From Vandiemenella viatica (lineage: Eukaryota; Arthropoda; Insecta; Orthoptera; Morabidae): a stretch of DNA of 64,000 bases. Both the position numbers and the translations under genes were made by a program. The stretch is taken from NCBI GenBank assembly GCA_031002005.1, contig CM061920.1:116798095-116862094 (forward strand). The letters run 5' to 3'. This document shows, piece after piece, positions 33,601-45,005 of this stretch; positions within the stretch are counted from its first letter, which is position 1; each line of letters begins with the position of its first letter. The notes beneath the pieces are model-generated. The model ran no database searches and was not told the DNA's origin. It saw nothing but the letters and a program-made list of their open reading frames with translations.

Positions 33601-34263
33601 TTGCTAATAGGTTAACAAACATTTTTGGAGTGGAAGAGACAGTTGAGAATATATGGTCTGATCATTAACAAATAGAAAATTGGGGCACTGGTAGCTGGAA
33701 TGGAAGGGAAATCATATATATATAAGGCATTTTCATATTGTGACCAAAGACTTATATATCCTTGTACTTCTCTTACCTGCCACAACTACTTAGGATAGAC
33801 CATTCACGTTTGTGTGTGGTAATAGCATCAAATGTCCCATCGTGCACTCAGTGGCGGCCCTAGGGCGGTGCGAGCGGTGCGACCGCACCGGGCGCCATCG
33901 AACGGGGGGCGCCGAAAATGAAGCAACAGATCGTCTGCACAAAAAAGGAAAAATAAATTCTATAATAACCAATTTACATATTATTTTTAAAACACTAATC
34001 ATCAAGAAGAGTTTACAAACGTAAATCTTCTATAGAACCTACCATGTTAGACTTTGGGCGATTGCAATTAACGTTGGTGTCGTACATATTTAGAAAGCAT
34101 ACTGTGTCTTTACAGACAAGACATGTCACTATCTACAGGAAAAAATAAAGAAAAATAAAAAAACTGTCTGGTGCAAAATAGTTAAAACGAAAAACCACGA
34201 CGAAACTGAGAAGGCTTCAAATTTGCTTGCAATTTTTTTTAGAGTTGAGAAGTCATATGAATC

Positions 34264-35090
34264 ATGGTCACCAGAATAAGTTCCTCAAGCGCCAGAAGAA
34301 AATTATTTAACATAAGTTCTTCAGACGAGGCTCATGATGATAAAGAGCAGCATGCACGAGAAGACTTCGCTATGGCTGGAACGTCGTCTGCAGTTCAAAA
34401 TATTACAGAATGGAGATATACTAGACAGACATACCACTACCGTCACCTGTTCAAAGTAATGAATTATAATGATATTTCAAAATGGACCACTCATTTAATC
34501 TGCAGCCACAGATGAAAGAATTATCTGAGCAACGGAAAATCCAGGAAAAAAATGACAAGGCGTTAAATTTCAAAGAGTAATACCAAAAGAGAACTTATAA
34601 AAGAACATGGCTTGTCTTCTAAATCTGCAGATAAAGTATATTGTTTTTACTGTTGTTTATTCAATAGAAGATCCGACTCTCATCTGGGAAAAGAAGAATT
34701 TGTTGAATGGAGCTACTTATCAGAACGTCTCAAAACTTACGAAACTTCCTGAAATCACCAGCACACGATGCTCAGTTGGATAGAAGCTTGGATTTGATTA
34801 AAGTGCTTCAGTGGCAATAGACAAGCATTTGTAAATACAGACTGAAGACGAAAAACCACGGTGGGTTGCTATCCTCGAATGAAAGATGCCCAAAGTATTC
34901 TTTTTAATATACAAAATTTCTTGTTCAGAGCAAGCTTTGGATCTGAAACACTAAATACACCTAATGATGTTAACTTCCTGAGTATATTGCAACTGCTAGG
35001 AAAATATGACTCTTTGTTAACGGAACATCGCCGTATTTCTAACAGGGAGACTGATGTCTATTATTTTGGCAAATGAATGAAGTTCGTAAT
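34264..35090 (+). pseudogene. hAT transposase, TTF/ZMYM1-like zinc-finger type, broken
   Basis: The N-terminal part is acidic/serine-rich ('SSSSARRKLFNISSSDEAH'). After stops comes the zinc-finger-like 'SADKVYCFYCCLFNRR', then 'FVEWSYLSERLKTYETS' and 'NFLSILQLLGKYDSLLTEH' with 'NRETDVYYFGK', the order seen in ZMYM1-like hAT proteins. At least four frame breaks. The catalytic core and dimerisation domain downstream are not recognisable, so this is a 3'-deleted relic. Confidence 0.78.
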
Positions 35091-36050
35091 AAAGTTTCTA
35101 CATCTAAATACTTTTCCGACACAGTGAATTGAACTCCTGATGTCAGTCACGCCGAACAATTATCTTTAACATCGCTTTTGTTGACACTAATAAAGACAAA
35201 TTCCAAGTGCGTATTTCGTTGCTTACAAGCAGACAAGTGACTCTTCGGGACTGGGGAGCTGGACTCACTGGCCTGTTTATCGATGATACTTTGTATAAGT
35301 TCGATTTGGATATGAATCTGGGACTTTTAGTTATGGCTTTATTTCCTTATTTGTTTGTTTTAAAAACAGTATTAAAAACTATGTGAATTTGACGTATACT
35401 TGATGTAAGCATTGTCTACTCCATAGTAGCTTACATAAACCTTTTCAAACATATAGCGTTTCTTTTTTACTGTTATTGTTTCTCATTCATGCCGCTGCTA
35501 TCCTTTACTAATCTTTCTGAGGTTTGAGTTATCCTCTTTAGTAAAATGCGTCGTCTGCAGACTGCGCTCACCTAGATAAATCGGCAATATTCGGCGAGTC
35601 TCGATAAAACCTGAAGTGTTAGTTATACTGACTGCCACTATAGCACTGCTTTCTCTAATCACCAAAATGAATAACTGTATTGATTTTTTTTGCGTTTAAT
35701 ACTGTTAAAAAGAAGTGCTAATTTAAAATAAATAATTGAATTCGATTTTATTTGTTCTAACAGTGGTAACTGCGATGCCAGCTAAAAGGTAATTTTCATT
35801 TGTGGAAATAACTGCACAAAAATACGAAGAGCAGGGAAAAACAAAATTTTAATGCGAGGAAGAGATTAAAGAAGATAGTACGTTCGTTTATATTTGCAAG
35901 TTCTATTTGCTTATTTACGACGACTAGATGCAAAAAATTAATGTAAGGAGATGGGCATTCGATATTTATGCAATTCTCTGTAGCAGTTATAAGAACTAGG
36001 TTAGAACATAATCTAAGAATTTTTCTTTGACTTAAGATAATAAATAACGA

Positions 36051-36245
36051 ATTTTTTTTTAGGGTCGGGATGGGATTGGGGACAAGGAACGGGAAGGAAT
36101 TCGCCCATTGCCTTTTGAAGGAAGCATTCACCTGGAGTGGGTTGGGGAAACCATGGAAATCACGAATCTGGATGTTCGGACGCGGTTTGTAACCGGCGTC
36201 CTCCCTAATGCGAGGCCACTCACCCACCACGCTCGGTGGAAGAAA
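36051..36245 (-). mobile_element. SINE-1 copy, reverse orientation
   Basis: The T-run 36051-36059 is the inverted A-tail. Reading the minus strand gives GAGTGGCCTCGCATT, a B-box-like GGTTACAAACC, then CCATGGTTTCCCCAACCC and CTCCAGGTGAATG. A short possible TSD AACGAA flanks it (around 36045 and 36252). Confidence 0.8.
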
Positions 36246-36878
36246 CAACGAAGTTTATTAAAAACTCAGAGGAAGTTTGCACGAAACGTACGTAATCGCG
36301 AAATATATCAATCAAAGCAATAACAGTTTTTCGTTTTTGAAATTATACTTTTCGGCATTTAAATAAAATGCATTTATTTAAAAGATCCTAGCCAAGTACT
36401 TCGAGAATAACCAAAGTAAGGTACTCATATCTCAAAAAATCACTGAAAATGATCCTTTTTTATATTTCTTTACAAGCTTTTCCAGAATAAATGACTACCA
36501 CCATAGTAGTTTTTGACGGTCGTAGAAACTAGTTAATATATAAAGACTATCTTCTGCCCATGGCTTTGATCGAGTGGATTTCATAACGCATTCATATACG
36601 TATTCTAATCCCATGGAATTACTTTTTCAATCGGGATAAAGTAGATAGCCAATAGACTATTCCAAATTTTATCCTGAGCCGTTTCGACGGGAAACAGTAA
36701 CAAACATTCAAGCAAACAAACTTTTACATTTATAATATTATTAGGATGTAAATAATGTATATATCTTCAATCTGTCTCTATAGACACCTTAATCGCGAAT
36801 AAGCGATTTTACACTTCGGGGCCACAATGAGATCCCGCACCACCTGAAAAAAATGCTAGGGCCGCCCCTGCGTGCACT

Positions 36879-37810
36879 ATGGTGGTTAGATGTCGGTAGC
36901 TATGGAGGTGTGGAGAGATATGATGATTGAAAGTGGTCGACCTGCAGCACTTTCATATTTCTGCCAAAGATGTATGTGTCATGGTGTATCACTTTTCAGC
37001 CAAAACTATCTAGCACAGATCACTGGCGTTTGTATGTGGTTAGTAGCACTGAGTCATCCATCGATCAAAACGTTGGCCAAATTTCGATAACTGTGGATAT
37101 ATGGTGGTTGAAAGTGGCCGATCAACGATATTAACGTATTTCGACCAAAGACGTGTGTCCGCTTATGTCATTTTGCTGCTTCAACTACATAGCACATACC
37201 ATTGGTGATTGTGTGTGGTAGAGGCCTCGAGTCTCTCATTGTGCACTCTGGTAATCAGATGTCGGTAGCTATAGGGGTGTGAGAGATATGGTGGTTGAAA
37301 GTGGTCGACTTAGGGCATTTTTACTATTTCTACCAAGATGTGTGTGTCCCTATATTTCACATTGCAACCAGAACTACCAAGCGTAGACCATGGGCGTTTG
37401 TGTGTGATAGTAGTCTGGAGTATTCCGTCGTGCACTACAGTGATAGCATGTCGGTAGTTGTGGGGGTGTGGTAGAGAGGGTGGTTGAAAGTGGTGGACCT
37501 GATTAAAAAGAGACATGTGTGTCCTCATATTTCCCTCCACAACCAAAACTACCCAGCACAGTCCACTGGTGACTGTATGTGGTATTAATCTCAACTCTCC
37601 AACCGCCCACCATGGTTCTGTTATGTTGATAGCTATGGGGGTGAGGGAGATATGGTGGTTGAAATTGGTCGACGGAGGGCAATTTCACATTTCGACCAGA
37701 CATGTGTGTCCCTATATTTCACTTTGCAGCCATAAATACCCAGCACAGATGTTTGTGTTAGCCTCTAGTCTCCCATCGTGCAATATGGTGGTTATATGTC
37801 AGTAGTTGTC
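36879..37810 (+). repeat. ~184-bp satellite monomers inside Helitron-like element 2
   Basis: About five monomers; the landmark CTGGCGTTTGT/TTGGTGATTGTGTGTGG recurs near 37023, 37203, 37390 and 37567, a spacing of 177-187 bp. They are more diverged from each other than the units of element 3. Orientation is the same as at 47600-51200. Confidence 0.85.
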
Positions 37811-39242
37811 AATCAGAATTCTTTAAAATCATGAATGAAGTTGTGGGAATCAGCTAGTTTTATATATATCTATATATATATATAAGAGAAGTGCAATATT
37901 TCGGCCTACAGCAGCCTTAAACGTGCAGAAGGTGAAGCCCCAGGCGGCGTCACATGTGTACACATAGACAGCCGACTGGTGAATGGCGTCTCAGGCACGG
38001 ATGGTAGTTTAGGTGGTGGGAGGGGGGGGGGGAGTAAGCTCAAATATTAGATCGATAATCGATACTGATAACGATATGTTATTATTGAAAGAGATGGAAA
38101 AATAACTGGGTGGGGATATATATATATATATAACTATAATTGAAAAGTAAAATAAATGTAAGTAGCATGGAAAATAGTAAATACAGAACTAAAAAAAAAA
38201 AATGTATAAATGGTATAGATATATAAGTGCTGGGTCTAGTGGGCAGAAATTATTGGAGATTGAGGCCAGGAGGATGTCTGGTGTCAAGGATATTCTGGTA
38301 GGACAGTTCCCATCTACGAAGTTCAGAGGGGGTCGTATTGTTAGGGAAAACTCTGATTGCTCTAACTGAAAAACAGATGTTTAATTATTGATTTTGTGGG
38401 AACTGGCATGTTTTGCAACTGGATGGGCCTCATTGTTAGTATAGACTGTCTGCCTGTGGCCATTCATTCTGATAGCTAGGGGATTGGTTGTGAGGCCTAT
38501 ATATGAGCTGGAGCAATGGAGGCATGTCAGTTGGTATATGAGGTGTGTTGTCATGCAAGTAGCATGACCAATGATAGGAATGTCTCACCTGTTGTAGGAT
38601 TGGAGTAAGTGGTAGTGGCTGGGTGCATGCTGCATGTTTTACAACGGGGTCTATTGCATGGGAATGAACCCTGTGGCAGTCTGGGCGAATTACTTGGTGA
38701 GTACTTGTGGACCAAGGATATTACTTAAATTCGGTGGTCTGCCTAAAACATGTGCGAGGGGCAGTGGGTAGAATTTTATGGAGGATGGTGCGCATCCCGG
38801 GGAAGGAACGTAGAAAATCATGTCCACGGCGAAGGATTAGGTTAATGGACTCGAGACCAGGGAAGTACTGAGTGATGAAGGCGGGGCTGTGGTTAGTATC
38901 AAGGGGTACTGACTTGGAGTGGCTGTGTGAAGGAAGGGCTATGGCACGGGAGATTTGTTTGTGTACTAAGTCAGGAGGGTAGCTCCGGGAGATGAGAGCT
39001 CCAGACAGGTTTTCTGTGTATTGGGAAAGAGATTGTTCATCAGAGCAGATTCGCCTGCCACGGAGGGCCAGGACTGTAAGGAAGGGAACGTTTGATGTGC
39101 AAGGGATGACAACTGTTGAAATGAAGATATTGCTGCAGATTGGTCGGTTTGATATGAACAGAAGTATGTAGGCGCCCGTTATGCAAGGAAAACGTCAACA
39201 TCAAGAAAGGTAACCTGAGTATGGGAGTACGTCCAAGTAAAG

Positions 39243-40084
39243 TTGATGGAGTGGTTGTTTAGGGAGTCCATCAACTTTACTTGGACGTACTCCCATACTC
39301 AGGTTACCTTTCTTGATGTTGACGTTTCCTTGCATAACGGGCGCCTACATACTTATGTTCATATCAAACCGACCAATCTGCAGCAATATCTTCATTTCAA
39401 CAGTTGTCATCCCTTGCACATCAAATGTTCCCTTCCTTACAGTCTGGCCCTCCGTGGCAGGCGAATCTGCTCTGATGAACAATCTCTTTCCCAATACACA
39501 GAAAACCTGTCTGGAGCTCTCATCTCCCGGAGCTACCCTCCTGACTTAGTACACAAACAAATCTCCCGTGCCATAGCCCTTCCTTCACACAGCCACTCCA
39601 AGTCAGTACCCCTTGATACTAACCACAGCCCCGCCTTCATCACTCAGTACTTCCCTGGTCTCGAGTCCATTAACCTAATCCTTCGCCGTGGACATGATTT
39701 TCTACGTTCCTTCCCCAGGATGCGCACCATCCTCCATAAAATTCTACCCACTGCCCCTCGCACATGTTTTAGCAGACCACCGAATTTAAGTAATATCTTG
39801 GTCCACAAGTACTCACCAAGTAATTCGCCCAGACTGCCACAGGGTTCATTCCCATGCAATAGACCCCGTTGTAAAACATGCAGCATGCACCCAGCACCTA
39901 CCACTTACTCCAATCCTACAACAGTGAGACATTCCCTATCATTGGTCATGCTACTTGCATGACAACACACCTCATATACCAACTGACATGCCTCCATTGC
40001 TCCAGCTCATATATAGGCCTCACAACCAATCCCCTAGCTATCAGAATGAATGGCCACAGGCAGACAGTCTATACTAACAATTAG
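39243..40084 (+). pseudogene. PLE reverse-transcriptase thumb and GIY-YIG endonuclease, frameshifted
   Basis: The frame 39243-39962 (239 codons) begins 'EWLFRESINFTWTYS' and has 'QVTFLDVDVSLHNGRLHT', 'QQYLHFNSCHP' and 'LPYSLALRGRRICS', the RT C-terminal region of PLEs, then a 'PCNRPRCKTC' zinc-finger-like linker. A frameshift near 39925 moves the GIY-YIG nuclease into the frame 39878-40084: 'LIYQLTCLHCSSSYIGLTTN' then 'RMNGHR'. The RT palm with catalytic Asps is absent. The left arm carries the same reading region inverted (39250 down to about 38440). Not functional. Confidence 0.85.
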
Positions 40085-40386
40085 GCCCATCCAGTTGCAA
40101 AACATGCCAGTTCCCACAAATCAATAATTTGAACATCTGTTTTTCAGTAGAGCAATCAGAGTTTTCCCTAACAATACGACCCCCTCTGAACTTCGTAGAT
40201 GGGAACTGTCCTACCAGAATATCCTTGACACCAGACATCCTCCTGGCCTCAATCTCCAATAATTTCTGCCCACTAGACCCAGCACTTATTATCTATACCA
40301 TTTATATAATTTTTTTTTTTTTTTTTTTTAGTTCTGTATTTACTATTTTCCATGCTACTTACATTTATTTTACTTTTCAATTATAG

Positions 40387-40388
<2 letters not shown>

Positions 40389-40418
<30 letters not shown>
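40389..40418. repeat. (TA)n microsatellite
   Basis: About 15 TA units in the right PLE arm; the left arm has a shorter version at 38111-38130. A second (TA)n at 40756-40780 joins the PLE end to LINE-A copy 5. Confidence 0.95.
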
Positions 40419-40420
<2 letters not shown>

Positions 40421-40756
40421 ACCCAGTTATTTTTCATCTCTTTCAATAATAACATATCGTTATCATTATCGATCTAATATTTGAGCTTACTCCCCCCCCT
40501 CCCTCCCACCACCTAAACTACCATCCGTGCCTCAGACGCCATTCACCAGTCGGCTGTCTATGTGTACACATGTGACGCCGCCTGGGGCTTCACCTTCTGC
40601 ACGTTTAAGGCTGCTGTAGGCCGAAATATTGCACTTCTCTTGTGTTTGTTTTTTGTTCGTCGTCCCAGCCGCCTTCATCTGTGGTAAGTGCTGGGTCATA
40701 TTTCCCTATCCTTCCTTAATTTTATTGCCTTAAAGCTTTTTCCTGCTCATTGTTAT

Positions 40757-40782
<26 letters not shown>

Positions 40783-40788
<6 letters not shown>

Positions 40789-43312
40789 TTGCAATGGAGC
40801 GCATGCTCCAGTGGAAATTTCCCTAACACCCATTTTCCCCCCTTCCCTCCACCCAACTACATTTGCTGTCGGCAAATTTTAACTTAAATTTTTTCAACGT
40901 TTTTGCTAAATTATTCATCACTTCTCCTGGTAACTAATTTCAATCCCTGACACCTTTCCCAAAAAAGAGAATCTTCTTACACCTTTGTGCCTGACATCGA
41001 GTGCCAGCTTGTGGTCTTGGTCATCTTTTCCCTTCCATGCAATACTTTTAATTCTTACACCAATATCTTTCTATGCCTCATCGCCAATATAGAACTTGTA
41101 CACTCCCATGACCCTCTTCAGCCTCCTTCTGTCTTGCAATGAATCGTATTCCAGCTCTTTTATCGTATCTGTAACCGATTCCATTCTGCGGTAATTTCCA
41201 AAAACAAACCTAGCAGACCTCCTTTGCACCCTCTCCTACTCCTGTATTTGATACTCAAAATGTGGGTCCCATACTACACTGCCATATTAAAGCAATGGTC
41301 TGACCAAAGTTTTGTAACCATGTTCCTTTACTTCTCTTGTACATCCCCTCTTCACTCTCTCTGAACAAGTTCAGAATTTTGAAACCTTTCCTACTACCTG
41401 GCCAATGTGTTCTGTCCATTTAAGCTTGTTATCAAACGTAATGCCAAGATATTTACATTTCAAGTCTTCAACAAGCAATTCTTTCCTCACCTTATAATCA
41501 TAATCAACCTTTAGAGTTTTATTTGTGTATCTGATAAGCTGACTCTTCTTTGCATTTATCTTCATCCCATGTTTACCAACCCAACTAGATATCCTGTCCA
41601 GATCACCCTGCAGCTGTTTACAGTCCACTACCATTTTGATCCTTTTATATAGCATTATATCATATGCGAACAATCTAATTTCTGACAGTAAACACAATTA
41701 TTCATTAGAATAATAAATAGCAATGGTCCCGATACACTACCCTGTAGCACTCCTTTTTTACTTCCACTTCTTTTGATACTGCTCTTCCTACCTTAACTTT
41801 CTGTTTTCCACCTTTTAAAAATTCTTCTACCCAGCAAATCACTTTCTATCCACTCAATAACTTTCACCTTATTTACTACCATTTTATGGCTCACTCTGTC
41901 AAAAGCCTTTGAAAGATCTAGTGCTAAACTATCAATTTTGCCTCCCTTGTCCATTTCGTCTGTAATATCTTGCATATTCACATGAATATCCTTGCCTAAA
42001 GCCTTTTTGCCTACTTGAAAAACACACTCCTCACATATATTTCTGATGTGGTTGTATATCAATCTCTCCATTTATTTACGAACAACTGATGTCATACTGA
42101 TCGGCCTATAATTTTTGACTCTATTTCTCACCCCCTCCTTTATGTACTGGCACTACTATCGCGCTTTTCCTGTGCTGTGGTAAGCAGCAAGTATCCAGAC
42201 TCAATTTAAATCATACTTCGAGATACGGTACAATGTCACATCCGGCTATCTTTAAGATATCTGTAGTAATATTATCTACACCAGCCTCTTTATGTTTTTT
42301 CGGCTTTCTTATTTCTTTCATCATATCCTCAGAATTAATTTCAAATTTTTTTGTCTCCTCATTTCTGATTGTGTTGTTAAGCTCGCTCTCCGGGTTTGAT
42401 CCTCCCATTTCTGATTCATTGTCCCTAATTCTCTCTTTAAACCAGTTACTTTGCCTTTTTAAAATCCACAGTAACTTTTTCTCCAACCTTATCTATAAGT
42501 GTGTCTACACCCTCCCTTCCCCTCAGTTTCCTGATATAGCCATAGAAAATTCTAGATGCATCAGTCAATGGTCCCCCTGCACTGACAATACTCTTCATAA
42601 ACCCATCTTTAGCCACCTTCTTAGTTATTGATAAGTCCTTGTTTAGTTGTTTTAAATATTCCTTACTACCCTGCTGTCTCTTAACTTTGTTATGTTCTCT
42701 TCTTACCAACCTCTTTAACCTCCTCGCCTCCCTATTGTAATACAAAGGTTCTCTACTTGTCTTTATTTTCTGTTTTTGAGTTAATTTTTCTTTCTTCTTT
42801 TTTATTATATACTTGAACTCCTCCCACCTTGACTCTACCATACTTGTGCCTTCCTTCCATTTGCTGAAACATTCTCTGAAATCTCTCTTCAAATTCGAAA
42901 TTTGTGCCTTTTTATAATTGTACCTATTTCCCCCTTCAGTTTTGGCTGCTGGTTTACTGAATCCTCTAATAATCATCAGAACTGCTTCATGATCACTTAT
43001 TCATTTGGTTACTTGACATCCCACAGGGTTATCTTCGGGTCTTATTATTAATGTATCCAAAATATTTTGTCCCCTAGTGTTTTGCTCTACCACTTGTGTA
43101 AATTGTCCTTCCCTTATTAGGGTATTTGCAAATCTCTGTTCCCTTGTGTTATTAATCTTATTTCCTACCCAGTTTATATCTGGTAAATTTAAATCCCCAC
43201 CAATAATGACCATTCTATTCTCACCTCTGAAATCTGAGTAGGAATTTAATTTCTCCCCAAGAGCCTTATCTTCATCTGTCATTATTCCACTGTGGTAAGC
43301 AGCCAACACCCT
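40783..43312 (-). pseudogene. LINE-A copy 5: most complete copy, endonuclease to 3' end
   Basis: Minus-strand order: endonuclease (43309-43001, 'MVIIGGDLNLPDINW', 'NILDTLI'), linker (42976-42446, 42486-42211), reverse transcriptase (42071-41793 with 'SLALDLSKAFDRVSH'; 41697-41371 with 'LFAYDIMLYKRIK' in place of FADD, then 'LKCKYLGITFDNKLKWTEH'), C-terminal tail and 3' UTR ending at the TAATTAAATTGCAATGG junction. It lies antisense to the host gene. The mutated active site, several frameshifts and the missing endonuclease N-terminus make it inactive. Group: jockey/CR1-like LINE by sequence feel. Confidence 0.87.
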
Positions 43313-43763
43313 TTTTTTTTTTTTTTACTACCCCAGAAATCTACCCCAAGTAACTCATGGTCATGATCTATGGACACCAGTGAACTATGGTGGACAGAGT
43401 GTCATTGAATGTACTGTGAACAGCTTATGAAGAGCGATATAACCAGCAAGCTACAAACTGAGACAAATTTTTTGCCAAGGTATCAAAAATCTGGTGTGGG
43501 AGAGAAGTGTCTATAAATTTCAAAATTATGCTGTTTAAGTCATATTACATCACAACGGCAACATATCAAAGTAAATTGCTCTATAAATTACAGGAATTCC
43601 CCATCGGGGGGAATATAATTTTTAGATGCACTTTGTATTTTCACATTAGGGATAAGCTAAATATATTATGATAATGATATATCTATATAGAAATATTATT
43701 CTGTACTGTGATAAACCCTTTCCAGTCTGAAAGCCTTATGTGGAAGCTTTCCTTTTTCAATAG
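43313..43763. other. Remaining 3' part of intron 1
   Basis: Starts with a T-run (43311-43326) at the LINE boundary. Otherwise unremarkable up to the pyrimidine-rich acceptor CTTTCCTTTTTCAATAG. Confidence 0.5.
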
Positions 43764-43982
43764 GTAAAGACCCACCTACAGGCTCAGGCATCGGGTGAGG
43801 TTGCTGTTGGACATCAGCACGATCACAGGGGCATGTTGCAGGGCTTACGTACAATATATCAGCAATATGGCCTTCGGGGACTTTGGAGAGGAAGTGCAAG
43901 TTCAATACCAAGGGCTGGTGTTGGATCTGCTACACAGCTTGTTTCCTTCAGTCTATCAAAACAGTATCTTTCACAGTACAAG
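43764..43982 (+). CDS. SLC25A35: SLC25A35-like carrier, exon 2 (residues 128-200)
   Basis: 73 codons beginning 'VKTHLQAQASGEVAVGH' and ending 'SLSKQYLSQYK'. It completes the repeat-2 signature (P124-F-Y-L-V-K129) and contains the 'GLRGLWRGS' and 'PRAGVGSATQL' segments expected before the fourth transmembrane helix. The 3' end is placed at AAG|GCGAGT: only this phase-0 cut joins in frame to exon 3, and no GT nearby gives the right phase without losing conserved sequence. Reading on from the exon reaches a stop at 44037. Confidence 0.92.
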
Positions 43983-43989
43983 GCGAGTG

Positions 43990-44855
43990 ATGCAATTCTG
44001 CATTCTAAAAACTTATATAATCAAACCAGCAGAATTTAATAGTTCTTAAACACCTTTATGCTAATTTTACATGTTTCTTTCAGCATTAGTTTTTGACTAA
44101 TTGGTGAATCCTACATTTTTCATTGTGACTGGGAGTATAGTTTTTTTACTATAAATTGGCTGTGTATAAATGTTTGTCATATTCTTCAAGCATCTGTGTA
44201 TATTCAATATGTCTTATTTATTATTGAATCAACTCACTATAAAGTTGAGCATTGCATTTTCTGCCCAACCCTTCTGTGTGTCCTAATAATGTATAATTTC
44301 ACAAATAAGTTTTTCTTTTAATTAAGTTTATATTAATACTCATTATCCACTTTCTTTATCAGTTACTAATCTTGATGCACATTTAGTATTTCATTGGGAA
44401 ACAAATGTTATTTTTAAAGTAAAGTCCATTTGCAAATATTTGTTTTACATACCCTCACTTTCAGTAAAGCACATGTGCACTCTTTATCACAGAAAGTGCC
44501 CAGGTCTAAGTCAAGAAATTTGCACGCTCTGATGATGTAGAACACTCCCCATCATCCGTGGAAACAGTGAAGGTGATAATCGTTGCCCACTGAATAAAAT
44601 GATGGTCTCATTATGACAATTTATTGGTGAAATGATAATTGCTTTTGCATGTTAAATTAATATTATGTTTCATGTTCTTAACCCTGTATGGTATACAATG
44701 ACAGCGAGACTCTGTCTTCAGAATTTAGAAAATTCATAGTACTTTTGACAGTATGGAAACAATGGTTAAACATTATTTTGACTCAACAAGCATCTTATCC
44801 AATTTCTAAGAAACATCGGCTCAAGTTTCTACGCTGTGCCTTTTGTGCATTGGAC
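43990..44855. other. Intronic, nothing identified
   Basis: AT-rich; no ORF or repeat supported. Confidence 0.5.
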
Positions 44856-45005
44856 AAGCCACTTCCACTGCAACCCCTCTCAGTGCAGTGACAACGGCCT
44901 TCTCCTGGTTATGCTGTGCTCGTGGGTTTGAACCTCGTTCCAATTGTATTTTTTTTATTTCTTTTTTGTTTATTACAAGATACATTTATTTATGTGCAAA
45001 ACATG
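44856..45005 (+). mobile_element. SINE-2-like tRNA-derived element
   Basis: GTGACAACGG (A-box-like, 44889-44898) and GGTTTGAACCTCG (B-box-like, ~44926-44938) are followed by TTCCAATTGTATTTTTTTTA and a T-rich tail. The downstream part resembles the minus-strand element at 4090-4185. TSD not found. Confidence 0.45.

Larger units (their letters stand above)
33849..36870 (+). mobile_element. hAT element of ZMYM1-like type, 3.0 kb, 8-bp TSD
   Basis: The TSD CGTGCACT is exact at 33841-33848 and 36871-36878. The termini CAGTGGCGGCCCTAG and, reversed, CAGGGGCGGCCCTAG differ at one base. It carries a broken transposase (34264-35090) and a reverse SINE-1 (36051-36245). The satellite sequence flanking the two TSD copies joins perfectly, so it is younger than Helitron-like element 2. 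Confidence 0.93.
33712..37857 (+). mobile_element. Helitron-like element 2 (satellite-bearing), split by a hAT
   Basis: Starts A|TCATATATATATAAGG at 33712 and ends CAGCTAG|T at 37857, with the same 3' terminal ~50 bp as elements 1 and 3 (GAATTCTTTA...GAAGTTGTGGG). With the hAT (33849-36870) and one TSD copy removed it is ~1.1 kb of ~184-bp satellite monomers. No protein of its own. Confidence 0.7.
37884..40757. mobile_element. Penelope-like element arranged as a ~2.76-kb near-perfect palindrome
   Basis: 37884-39250 is the near-exact reverse complement of 39267-40641, with a 16-bp loop (GTGGTTGTTTAGGGAG). The right arm continues a further ~116 bp (40642-40757) to the true 3' end before a TA microsatellite. 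Both arms therefore hold the same 5'-truncated PLE, once inverted and once direct. The few differences include microsatellite lengths ((TA)n at 38111-38130 against 40389-40418). It sits between the end of Helitron-like element 2 and the 3' end of LINE-A copy 5. Confidence 0.9.
5781..43763 (+). other. Intron 1 of the SLC25A35-like gene (~38.0 kb)
   Basis: GT-AG intron from GTAGGT at 5781 to TTTTTCAATAG at 43763, placed by the protein join 'FYL|VKTHLQAQ', which matches the family. It holds almost all of the transposons listed below. The acceptor is followed at once by GTAAAG, so the junction reads AG|GTAAAG, the pattern of a recursive splice site. Here the GTAAAG also encodes the conserved Val-Lys. 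Confidence 0.85.

Noticed and set aside
37862..37883. TA-rich stretch as a replication origin or matrix attachment site
   Set aside because: Simple TA microsatellites border several transposons here; nothing beyond base composition supports a functional role.
39644..39904. 86-codon minus-strand ORF in the PLE right arm
   Set aside because: Antisense shadow of the PLE reading frame.
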